64,000 nucleotides of DNA from Nematopogon swammerdamellus. Lineage: Eukaryota > Arthropoda > Insecta > Lepidoptera > Adelidae. Below, in pieces: positions 9,773-21,700 of this stretch; position 1 is the first letter of the stretch, and every line of letters begins with the position of its first letter. The DNA lies in assembly GCA_946902875.1 (NCBI GenBank), contig OX336340.1, positions 7,399,739 through 7,463,738 of the forward strand, written 5' to 3'. Below the pieces are notes generated by a model. It was not told the DNA's origin. It was given only the letters and a program-made list of their open reading frames with translations, and searched no databases. Position numbers and translations under genes: made by a program.

Positions 9773-12700
9773 TTATGTCTTGGTCTTCTTGTTGCGTCGC
9801 CGCGCCTTCGGGTCGAGAGGATCGGAGGCGGGGGGAGGCGCGGGAGGCGACGTCGCCCGGTTCGGTCCGTACAGGTTGTTCAGGAATTCCTCCAAGTTTG
9901 GATCGCTGCCACTGTGAGAAGATGCATTATTAGAGCATAGAAATGCAGTATTATGTGGATTTTTGGGCACCACAAGTCATCAGTACTTAGGTCATACAAA
10001 TTTCTCACGGCTCCATGCCATTTTCGCCGCATCGAAATTCGCGAAATTTTGGCTTTTTGTTTTAATACATACTCAAATATTTCGTTAAATAATTAAGTAA
10101 ACTCTACAACATCCAAAACAATATAACCGCAGTAAAAATAATTCAATAACTCACCCACTGGATGGGCGCTGGTTGAGGTTAGGTGCGGCGCCCGCCTTGT
10201 TGCCCAGCACTATCCGGTACTGCACCACGTGACAGTTGGGTTTCAACTGCCTCAGATTCTTTTTCTAAAACAACACATCAATACAAATCAGAACAATGAG
10301 ACATACATAGCGTCACTCCTGTTTCCCAGTGGAGTAGGCAGACACAACGGATCTCCACGTGCCACGGTCCTGACACACCTTTGCCGCCTCTTCCTCCACT
10401 CTCATAACGTTCTTCATACGCTTGTCGGTTATGGGTACTACGCATTTGACTCTTTTCGAGCACATGCCCGATCTGGTCTAGGTACGTACGTCTAGGGCGA
10501 CCCTTCCCAGTTCTTCCACTCCATTCGCTTCATAAATTTCTTTCGTTAAGTCTCGTAACATCCATTCTTCCAAAATGACAGAACCAGAGAAGCATTTCTT
10601 TCTCAATCCTTGTCACTATACCTTCTTACAGACCACAACACTCTCGCTCCCCTCGTAATGTACTATCTTCTCTTACTATTATTTTAGTTTTAGGTTAACT
10701 TTTTCTTTCAGTCTGCTGAAGGTGATCTAGTCTTCCATGGGTACACAGAATATTTTAGAATTTTCTCTTTGTAATTTGTTGTCTTAGCCTTCTTTATTTC
10801 TTCTTTGACTGTTGGTATATCTAGTTGGCTGTGAAGTCTTCATTGGTGTGTCAACAATAATTTGTATAGTATTAGACTGGAACCACTGGATAATTTCTAT
10901 GTTCGAAGTTGCTAAAATACCCCACAGTTGCATGCCATACGTCCATATCAGTTTCAGCATTCACTACTACCTACCTTTTTATAAGCCAGAACATTTTGCC
11001 GAATTGTTGGCCAAGTTTAGTTTACTGAAAATATTTGTAAAACCTTTCCACCCACCACGTGCCCCCTGTCGGCCTACAAAGGATAAAGGTGTAGTTACAA
11101 TTGTGGTGTTTACCTGGCAACTGGCCCACTGCGTGATCTGGTACACGGCTCCGTCCATACAGGCGTAGTACATCACTAGCAGACCCCACATTCCAGATTC
11201 CGCCCAGATGTCACCCTGAACATCCAAAGTCGCATTATTCAACAACTAAGCAAAAATAAAGGATTTACACATATAGTCCAGTCAAGATATACATTCGTGC
11301 TTACAAAAGGTCGTGTCGTTCTGAATTTTTTATATGTTGTTAGGACTTAAACCAATATTAAAAAACCAGATTTGCAATTTCCAAAGTGCTGTGCGAGCGG
11401 GGGTGTACCAAAAAAACCATGAAATTTTCGGACTTTTTTCAGTTTTTGCTCAATATCTCTGTGAAGGAAGGGTCTGACCGGTATAGTCACTATACATACT
11501 TTTAAAGTAGACTAAATTTGCTACAATTTGCGAACAAGGCGAGCTCTATACAGCCATTGGTTCCCAAGATAGCGTTCTTCGAAAATAGGCAATTTTTTTT
11601 TAAAAGGATTTTTTTTCCAAATGGTAACTTTTTTGTGAAATATCTTCTAAAATACGTCTCCCACGTCAAATTTTATGTGAAATGAAGTTGTAGTAAATTT
11701 AATTAGCTTTCATTTGAAATCAAACTCGTACCTGTCGGCCCAGGGGCAGGCCTTCGTCACTCGCTCAAGGTCGCGAGTTAAATGCCTACCGCTTGGCGTA
11801 CCGACTAATGTACAATTAACAGTGGGCTGTCGCTATCCAGCCAGACCGGGCGTGTGGCGCTTTCGAATTTAGAAAATGTCGAAATCACGTAATTATTGTG
11901 CAGTGGACGGGTGCAAAAGTCAACAGACAAATGAAAACTTGTCTTTTTTTTCATTGCCGAGAGAAGAAGAAAGGTAAGTGTTGTTTAGTAGCATTTTGAT
12001 TTATTTCTAGTAATTTATTTATTCATATAGTAGGAGGTCATTGATTTAAAATGATATTATTATATTGCCAATAACATTAGTACGCCGAACAGCGTGGTGT
12101 GTATGGCCTAATTCGTATAAGGATAATAGGTACATTGTAGATGATCATTGATCATTAAATTTATTGATCAAACAAAACTATCACTGGAAGGTTGCACGCA
12201 ATGCACGCTTCGATGTGAGAAACTAATTGTGACGCTAACGCATGCATGAATTTGTTCGCATGAATTTGCCGTAGCTAAATATCATATCGTTGGTAGCTAG
12301 AACGATAAAAGTTGGTAGGTATCATCTTCATTTTATTCCTCACAATAAGACAGCACAAAGACACAGCCCTTAACCCGCTGAACGGCGCGCTTTCGAGATA
12401 GAGTTACACGACAGAAAGAGAAGCGAAATGTAGGCAATTATCGTGGTTAGGCATGCAGCTCTGGGCGAGTCAATTTGTACTTTATCGCGTCGTCGCAGAG
12501 TAGCTATTTCTTTGTGAGTGTTTGTACAGAGCAGCTTCTGTACGGAGTACTCTTTTCTATTCTGTGCCAGGGGTTCTTTTAAAAAAAGGCAAATAACCAA
12601 AAACAGTCATAAGTGGGTTTTGGGGGTAAATGCAAATAAACTGTTCTCACGTCTTTTTATGGTTTTATTTATCAAGCAGTTACAATAATTTTACATGGTT

Positions 12701-15700
12701 TTTTGTTACAGAAACAATTGGGATCAATTGCAGACAAATAAAGGGCGCCGTGGCAATATCATACTTTTGGATCGTAAAGATCTGCTAATCTTGCAAGGAA
12801 GGCTATTTTAGGACGCCCGGCCCTTCCAGGGCAGCGATCAATCAGTGTGTTGCGAAATGTCTGTCCATCCGGGCGTGTGACTCAGGGATGACAGAATCAA
12901 CATTGTTGAAGAAATCGTCCGAGGGGGGATACTGACTTGTGTCATACACTTGTGTGCGGATATCTTCCACGATGATTTCTGCTGCTGCCTTCACAACTCT
13001 CAACCGCTCTTACTGCGCATCGCCTTTTTGTTCCTTGTACCAATGATCATACAAAATTTTATGGCCGGTGTCGATATTGGAAATGTTTTTTCGTTCGCTC
13101 CTGTGTAGGCTCCGATTTCACGAAAAAGTGCCATCCCCTTATACCTCGGAGAGTTGTGAAGATATGATATTCAAAAAAAGAGCTCAAAAGAGGCGTATTC
13201 ACGAGAGATGTAAGGTGCAAAAAGAATTATTCGAGAAAGTAAAAAACGAAAAAAGTTATGGCCGAAATAGTGAAAAAATTATTAAATTTTTTCCGAATTT
13301 TTGATTTTGGCGCTCGATATTTTGGAAACGAAGAATGATATAAAAAAGTTCCTCTGGAAAATTTAGTCAGCTACAAATTGAGCCTAAACAAAGACGATCG
13401 GGTTTAGGGCTTGCCCTGTAGCCTAACCTTTTTGAAAAAAATTCGAATTCCGTAGATTTATTTCCAATGTGCTCGTTCTTTAATAATCACAACATAACCT
13501 GTGTCGAGGTCCTCACGACACACGAAACACACGCCCGGCTTGATAGACATTTCGCAACACACTAAGAGGTACTCTGGAAGGGCCGGGCGTCCTAAAATAG
13601 CCTTCCTTGCAAGATTAGCAGATCTTCACGATCCAAAAAGAATGTTATTGCCACGGGGTCCTTCATTTGTCTGCAACTGTTCCCAATTGTTTCTGTAAGA
13701 AAAAAACATGTAAAATTATTGTAACTGTTTGATAAATAAAACCATAAAAAGATGTGAGAACAGTTTATTGGCATTTACCCCCATAACCCACTTGTGACTG
13801 TTTTTTGGTTATTTGCCGTTTTTGAGAGAACCGCTTGGGCGAGAGGTACGAGTTTGTTTCAAATGAAAGCTAATTAAATTTACTACAACTTCATTTCACA
13901 TCAAATTTGACGTAGGAGACGTATTATAGAAGATATTTCACAAAATAAGTGACCATTTCGAAAGAAAAACACTTTTTGAAAAAAATTGCCTTTTTTCTAA
14001 GAACTGTATCTTGGGAACCAATGGCTGTATAGAGCTCGTCTTGGTCTCAAATGGTGGCAAATTTAGTCTACTTTAAAAGTATGTAAAGTGACTATACCGG
14101 TCAGACCCTTCCTTCACTGAGATATTGAGCAAAAACTGAAAAATGTCCGAAAATTTCATGGTTTTTTTGGTACACCCCCGCTCGCACAGCACTTTGGAAA
14201 TTGCAAATCTGGTTTTTGAATATTGGTTTAGGTCCTAACAACATATAAAAAATTCAGAACGACACGACCTTTTGCAAGCACGACCCCCTTTTCATGTTTA
14301 ATTTGACTGGACTAATATAGTTTAAGTGAATAGTCAGATAGTCTACTAGACTAGACTATCTGCCGCTTTAGTCGCTTACAGCCTCTCTATTCTCATGGTC
14401 GGCTTTAGCCACACGGCTTAGGCTGCAATAACATCACATGGCCAAAATCTACTACCATAAGTTTGCGATAACACAGTAGTTCAATCAGTTAATAACTGCG
14501 TTTCCCTAATGAAACAAAATAAAAGAAACAAAGGAATGATAAGGTTTCTCTCAAGAAAAAATCTCAGACATTTTAATGTTTTTCTGAACATAATGAATAA
14601 TTTCAAAAAGCTAAGATGAATTAATTTATTCGTTCTTAGTTCTTAGGCAGCCTAGCGCTATTGTGTATAAATCTAGTTTATATTCACTGATGTTGATAAT
14701 GTTTAAGAGTTTCTTTTTAGGTTTCCGTATCTGTATGGAAGCCTATTACTAAGCCTACACCATCTGCCTGTCTTAGGACAATGTTTTTAGTGTGGCCAAG
14801 GTTCTTTTAGTTGCCTAGGAGACTTGATGGATATGTTACGGAGCTGGCTCTTCGGCTCCAGACTTCAGTCATTCGACGCAATTGTCTTCTATTAAACTAG
14901 ATAGTCGGTATCTGATAATGACGGGTCTCACGTTCCAAATCCGTGTGCACGGATATTTATAAATCCTATTCATACCTCTTTCGCAGAGTGCCGTATTTTG
15001 CACTGGGAGCAGTAGCGCGCCGCATAGCACGGCCGATCCGTGATGACCCGCTTGTGCCTACGACCGCAGTTCGTGCACCTACATACAACCAAAATACATT
15101 TTTATAACTAAATCTAAGGATGAGAATTATTAACTTGGGGCACGGGTAGCTACTGGTACATCTATCCTGTAGTTTAGGATATAAGGAGAATATTCGTGAA
15201 AGTTTTTTTTGCCGGAGGTTAATACATTTAGAGAAAAAAAAATTTTTTTTTTTTATTTAAACGTTAGATTCTGTAGACAGTAGAACTGCGACCACAACGC
15301 CAAAACCGACTCGAAAACAACTGTTTAGTGGCCGAATTAACCTCAAATTTAAAACATATCTCAGAAACCACACATCTTCGCGGAGGGGAGAATAGGTGGG
15401 GGAGGGGGAGGCACCCTTTTTACTCCTCCACCTAAATAAGGTAAGAAAATATTTTAGGGTTATGGTAACTAATGACTGGTTCCTGCCTTGACATCAAAAA
15501 GTCTTTTTTCACTTAATTTGTTGATCTAGTGGTATTGCACGTCGGACGACGTGCAATATGTAGTATGTAATACCGTATAGTGTTGGCGGCGACCTCCATC
15601 TTGTCGTGGAGCTGAGCGAGCAACGTGCTCAGCTCGCTCCACGCCGCCTCCACGTGCTGGTGCTCCAGCGTGCGGCGGTCGAACGCTTCCCGACGCTCCT

Positions 15701-18700
15701 GCACAACCACATGTTTCATTTATCCCATGGCACATAAAGAAAACTATTTTAGTTGAACCTCACGAAACACATTAAAAAAGTATAATTTGGCGATGCATAT
15801 TAAACAAATTCGGTGAAAGAAACAAAATGCTGAAATATTAGTCCTATTTGTGAAAACATAATCTAATTCCCCAAATCCAATATGACAAAACTAATACTAG
15901 GCAATTTTTTTTCAACTTCACTCATACGAAAACGGAAATAAAGATATAAATAGAGATGTTAAATAATTAGAAAGAATGTCCATGGACGTCGTTAGACACC
16001 TTATGGGTGGCTCGGCGCCAAATGTCGCGCTGTCAATAAAAAAAACAAAAGTATAAATAATACATCTACATTTATACATATAGAAATATAGATGTGTGTA
16101 CGAACCGGTTCGCCGATGAGATCGAACGCGTGCTGGAGTATCTTGAAGGCTTCTTCAGCGCCGGGTTGCTGGTTCTTGTCGGGGTGCACAAGGAACGCCT
16201 GGCGCCGATAGTAGCGCTTGATCTCCTCGTCGCTGCACGTCACCGTCACACCCAGGATGCTGTGATACAGCGAGATTATTCACTTCTTTGTAGTAATGTC
16301 TTTTTTTATGAAGAGGCAAAGAATACTGAAATGCTGAGTTTTTAAAACATATAATTAGGGAAACAGCAAGGAAATAGAATCACTGTCATATTATTTTCTA
16401 AATTGGAGAAATGTCTAAAAGACAACAGTGTACTAATATCTAACATTATAATAGCGCGACGCTTGGGAGATAAACACTTATCGTTCTGCAGACAAAAACT
16501 TGTCAGTGAGTGCCGGCGTCCCACAGGGATCTGTGTTGTCACCCACACTGTTTCTCCTGCATATCATTGATATGCTGCCACTCGGCAACATACATTGTTA
16601 TGCGGATGACAGTATGGCAAACAGATTCTACACCAGTCACCCTTCAGCCAGACGCGATGTTGTGGATGAGAAGAGGCAAAGACTTGTGTCTGACCTCGAA
16701 CAAACGCTTCGGTCTAAATCCGAATGGGGCCGTAGTAATTTGGTCGAGTTCAACGCCGCCAAGACACAAGTCTCAGTGTGAAAAAAACGACGTTCACACC
16801 GGCTCCTGCCTTCCAGGGCACGTCGCTTCAATTAAGCGACCACCTCGGGGTCCTCGGTGTCGAACTGTCGCACGACCTAAACTTTCTACGCCATATTGAG
16901 GGCAAGGCCAAGCTGGCTTCTAAAAAGCTGGGCGTACTCAATAACGTGCGACGGTACTTCACACCCAACGGCTGCTTTTGTATGAATCGCAGATTAGGTC
17001 CTGCTTGGAATACTACTCGCACTTGTGGGATGGCTCAGCTAAATACCAGCTTGCGCCTTTGGATTCGATCCAGCGTCGAGCCGTGCGACTAGTGGGTAAC
17101 CCCGATGTGTCCCGCGATCTAGAACCACTGCAACTCCGTAGGGATGTCAGCGCCCTCAGAGTGTTCTATTGCTTATTCCATGGGGAATGCTCGGAGGAGC
17201 TGTTTAACGCGATCCCGTCGTCCTCTTTCCACCTCCGCACAACGCGCACTGGGCAGGGATTGCATCCTTATACGCTGGACTTACCACGGATGCGTACCGT
17301 ATCGGTTCTGCAGATCTTTCCTTCACAGAACTGGTAAACTTTGGAACGCTCTCCCTGCCCACATGTTTTCCCCCAAGTATAGTCTCGGGTCCTGTCAGAT
17401 CGGCATGGCATTCGCACCCCCGCGTACGACCGAATGTCCATGGGCGCTGTTAGAAACCTTATGGGTGGATAGGCGTCATATGTCGCGCATTCTATTAAAA
17501 AACTTATCAATTCGATAAACAAGACGTTTGTTTCTACTGTTATACCTGCAAAGATTCTTAGCTAGAGGATGTACCTGTAAGGATCTTTGCCTTTGCAGGC
17601 CAGTAATCTCTTCATGGCCTCCTCTCCCGTCGCTGGCAGAGGAATGTTAGTGTTCTTTGATCCATCGTTTGGTTCCGGTTGTTCTTTCACTGTAAACACA
17701 ATCAAATTCCAATTAATTCTTAACAATATTTTGTTCTAGAATATTTTTATTTTGAGATGAGCAATTTTCATATCACCTAACATTTTTGTTTTGTCATTTC
17801 TTTTAAACATATTGAAATATTCATAGAAATCTTTTTTGTTTGTAAATTAATAAAACAGATACTATCTACATTATTTATTTTACAATCTTTCACCTATTAC
17901 TATAAAATTAAAAAGATTTTCTGTGCTTGTTACTTTGAAATTAGTCATACAGACGGAATCTGGACCTCATATTTTGCATGGGAGCAGCTGGCATACAATA
18001 AGAACTTTGTGAACAAGCAAATTGCTTCCCCAAATAGTATTTCCACATTATAGAAGCCTCGGACAAAGCATTATTACGTTATTTATTAGCATTATTATTT
18101 ACGTTTCACTGAAGAAACGTAAATATAAACAAATATCACCTTTCTTAAAGCACTTCATGTTGCGCCAGAAGCCGAGCGGAGTGGCGCCCAGTTTCTCGTC
18201 GATGTACTGTAAATATTTGCTGTCACGCAACTTGGCGAGCCAGTCCTTGCCGCTGCGCCACACCGCCTGCGAGCTCACGTACGTCTGCGTGAACACCGAT
18301 GTCAGTCTGCAACGACCAATTATATCATTAATGCTTAACAATCTAAACTACATAATATACCTAATAACGACCAAAGGGAACCACTGATATGTACCCTGTT
18401 CACCAAGGTGTATGTGTATGGGCTGGCATCACGGATGTTGCGAACTGTGTGCAATAATAAATTTGTACCGTGTGGGGTCGGTACTTAAAAAGAATAGCCC
18501 CACTGCATCTCTTCCCGTCGCATGTCGTAAAAGTCGACTAAGGGATAAGAAAATTCGTCAGCCTCGGTAGCTCAGTGGCGCGGTTGGTTAGTCAACTGTT
18601 ATTAAGCAACGCTGAGCGCGGTCAGTGATTGGATGGGTGACCGCTCGACCGTTGGAGGCTGACCGTGGTTCGGATTCCACGTTAAACTGTAGGTCCCTTC

Positions 18701-21700
18701 CCTTCTTACCTTACTAGGTGGTAGGGTTTATCCCGGCCGGGTTGGTACCACCGCACTGAACGAAACGTCGGTTGAAACGGCTATGTAAATAGTTCGTGTT
18801 TTCCGTCCAGTTTAGTGTAGCCGACATGAAATGAACGGAAGCACTGACATGGCACCTAGTTCACCCTGTGTTATGGGCTGACATCACGGATGTTGTAGGT
18901 GATGTAGCCAACCGTGTCAGGTTCCATAAAAAAAAATAAAAAAATAAAAATAATCTAATGGGACAGCATTTTCCCAATAGTTCAATTCAGAGGCGGACTT
19001 TCCTTAAGGCCGACTAGGCCCGGGTCTAGGGCGGCCAGATATTAGTGGCGGCCAATCCGCGCGTGTTGCCGGAAGCAGTGAGCGCAGCTACATAATATAC
19101 AAGCTGCAGGCCGGAGCAAGTGCGTGAGACGTGCGGGAGTGGTGAGCACAGCGGCGGCGATGCGGCCATTTACGGGGGCAAAATAATTTAGCTATGACGA
19201 AAAGATCAATATTGCCGTAAAACTTATAAAAAATACTTTTTTTAGGTACATAATATGTAAAAATAAAACCACTAAACCGAGAAATAATGTATTTCTGGCA
19301 GGTTGAACCGAACGCAATACTGATTTTCGTACAACTTCACATTTGTATCTATGCTGTAAACTTGAAAGGGCTGCATTGAATTGGGGCGGCTGGTACTAAA
19401 CGGCCTAGGGCGGCTAAGACTGCTAATCAGCCTCTGGTTCCATTGAAATGTTGTAATTTTATTTTTAAATAAAATAAAATTTATTACAATTTAATAATTT
19501 TTTTTTATGTAACCTGACACGGTTGGCTACATCACCTACAACATCTGCGATGTCAGCCCATAACACCGGGTGAACTAGGTGCCACGTCAGTGCTTCCCTT
19601 CATTTCATGTCGGCTACACTGAACTGTACGGAAAACACGAACTATTTACATAGCCGTTTCGACTGACGTTTCATTCATTGCGGTGGTACAAACCCGGGCG
19701 GGATAAACCCTACCACCTAGTAAGGTAAGAAGGGAAGGGACCTACAGTTTTACGTGGAATCCGAACCACGGGCAGCCTCCAATGGTCGAGCGGTCACCCA
19801 TCCAAGCACTGACCGCGCTCAGGATTGCTTAATAACAGTCGGCCGACTGCACCATGAGGCTATGTTACATATTTTATTTTTTAGATATTTTCAAATAGAG
19901 GAACTATTTCATAACAACACTTTATAGTATCTCCCTTCATGTATCAACCAACACCCTCCCGTCAACACATCCTCTATCAATAATTGTAATTTCTTATTCG
20001 TTAGTCTTCTTCTTTGAGCTAGGCCTCCAAAGCACAGGTGCCATTTTATTGTTTATACAATTTATTGACCATTGTTCCAAGACAGTTTTCATGACAAATA
20101 TAATATAATGCATGCCAATATAATTTACAAGTGGCCTGACACTGAAGAGGTGCTTATAGCTTAAGTGTTTGAAAACAACAGCTGTAGTCCCCAACCTAAT
20201 CCGATGATCGCGGTCATCAGAATGATTGAAAATTCTATAATTTTGGTTGAACTCACGTAAATACAATCATGGCATCACAATCAAGTCGTAAACATGGAAC
20301 ATTGACTTTACGCAACAAACATGAAGTGATAAGCAAATGGAATAGTAAGCTACCCGAACATTTGAGCTACAATTAGATACAAGTAAGTAGGTATATACTT
20401 AAACATAAAATGATAAAAATAATAACACAATTTGTATGGGACAACCGTCCACATGATTCCATACGTGGATAGAAGGAACCTCGAGCAGCATCACCCATTA
20501 TTATTACCATACACCTGTGAAAACAAGACACTATATTGAAAACTTGGTATGTACAAGCTGGTTTGGTATTATTTAGATATGGGTATATAAATAATAAAGA
20601 GAATAAATACATAAAATTATCTCCATGAATAATATACTCTTCGATTTAATTTACCTGCCGAGGTCACCCGAATGACAGGTACAAAACAAGAAATTAGAAT
20701 AAATTTTAGTTTTATACTCTCCTGGGCACGCAACCAAAGCAAGCAGCACTGGTTTCAACTGCCCGGGCAGAAGCACGCGAAAGCACTACTTCTAGGTACT
20801 CGCACAAATTCACTTCCGAGGTATTAAACCTAAACCGGAACGACATAAAAGTCCTAACAAGGACCTTAACAGGACTAAACAAACACCTACACCTGATTCA
20901 CAAACACCTACACCTGATTCACAAACACCTACACCTGATTCACAAACACCTACACCTGGTTCTGGTCTGTATAAAAGCGGATGAAACACCCATACACATC
21001 ATTTTTGAATGTGAATTGCTCATTCACAGTAGAAGCCGTATTCTTGTGGGTTACATTTTTAACCCATGCCAAATACAGGCACGCAACCCCAAGGATATTA
21101 CTCGGTTCACAGAGGAAATCGGACTTGGATGTGAGCTATAAACTTATAACAGATCACAATAGATCTTTTTAGGTTGCAGTGATAACAGGGCTCAGGGGCC
21201 TTAACTCTCACTCTTTAAATCATAATCATAACATTGTTGGAATATCACAATACTCACAAATCGAAGGAGAGATGTGCGCTCATGTGACAGATATCTGACA
21301 GCAGATACCAGAACCAGACGAGAGCCTTGAGGGAGGCGGTGGTCCAGCGCTCCACGCACGCCTGCGCCACGCCCACGTAGCCGCCAGGCTTGCCGCGCCT
21401 GCTCTTTGTCACACTCTTCTTCTTCTCCGTCGCCTTGGACGCCTTCCCGCCCCCGTAGCTCCTCTCCTTGCACTTCTTTTTCGCCTTGCCGGCCTCGGCG
21501 TGACTCTCGTGCGGCGCGCACCCATCCTCCTCAGCGTTTTCCAGCGACACCTCCTCCTCCGTGTCCACGCTCCTCTCCGACTTGCCCTTATCCTTCTTAC
21601 TCTTGCGCAGCGTCTTCTCCGGAGCGTTCTGGATGAACACGAAGTCCGAGTTGGACTGGTAGGCGGCGTCGCCGTCGCTAGTGATGTCGTGCAGCGAGGA

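Larger units (their letters stand above)
11275..14313. mobile_element. ~3 kb fold-back transposon with long inverted arms
   Basis: The element is bounded by AGTCCAGTCAA (11275) and TTGACTGGACT (14313). The outer arms 11300-11735 and 13846-14285 are ~94% identical inverted copies (for example AAGGTCGTGTCGTTCTGAAT on one side and its complement on the other). The inversion continues inward, 12570-12895 against 13501-13815. The left arm holds ~830 bp (11740-12565) that the right arm lacks. It contains a THAP-gene start in the left arm and a coding remnant in the centre. It lies in the 3.76-kb DNAJC14 intron 11216-14975. The class is uncertain; target duplications are not clear (ATA on both sides at best). 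Confidence 0.82.

Noticed and set aside
13068..13304. 78-codon plus-strand frame in the centre of the fold-back element
   Set aside because: Lysine-rich but matches nothing I know; the opposite strand nearby has the more coherent coding remnant.
18560..18680. Genuine tRNA gene
   Set aside because: A- and B-box words exist, but the sequence continues into a long SINE body and A-tail and does not fold as a tRNA.
20981..21172. Small plus-strand gene (63 codons)
   Set aside because: Falls within the retrotransposon relic in another frame.
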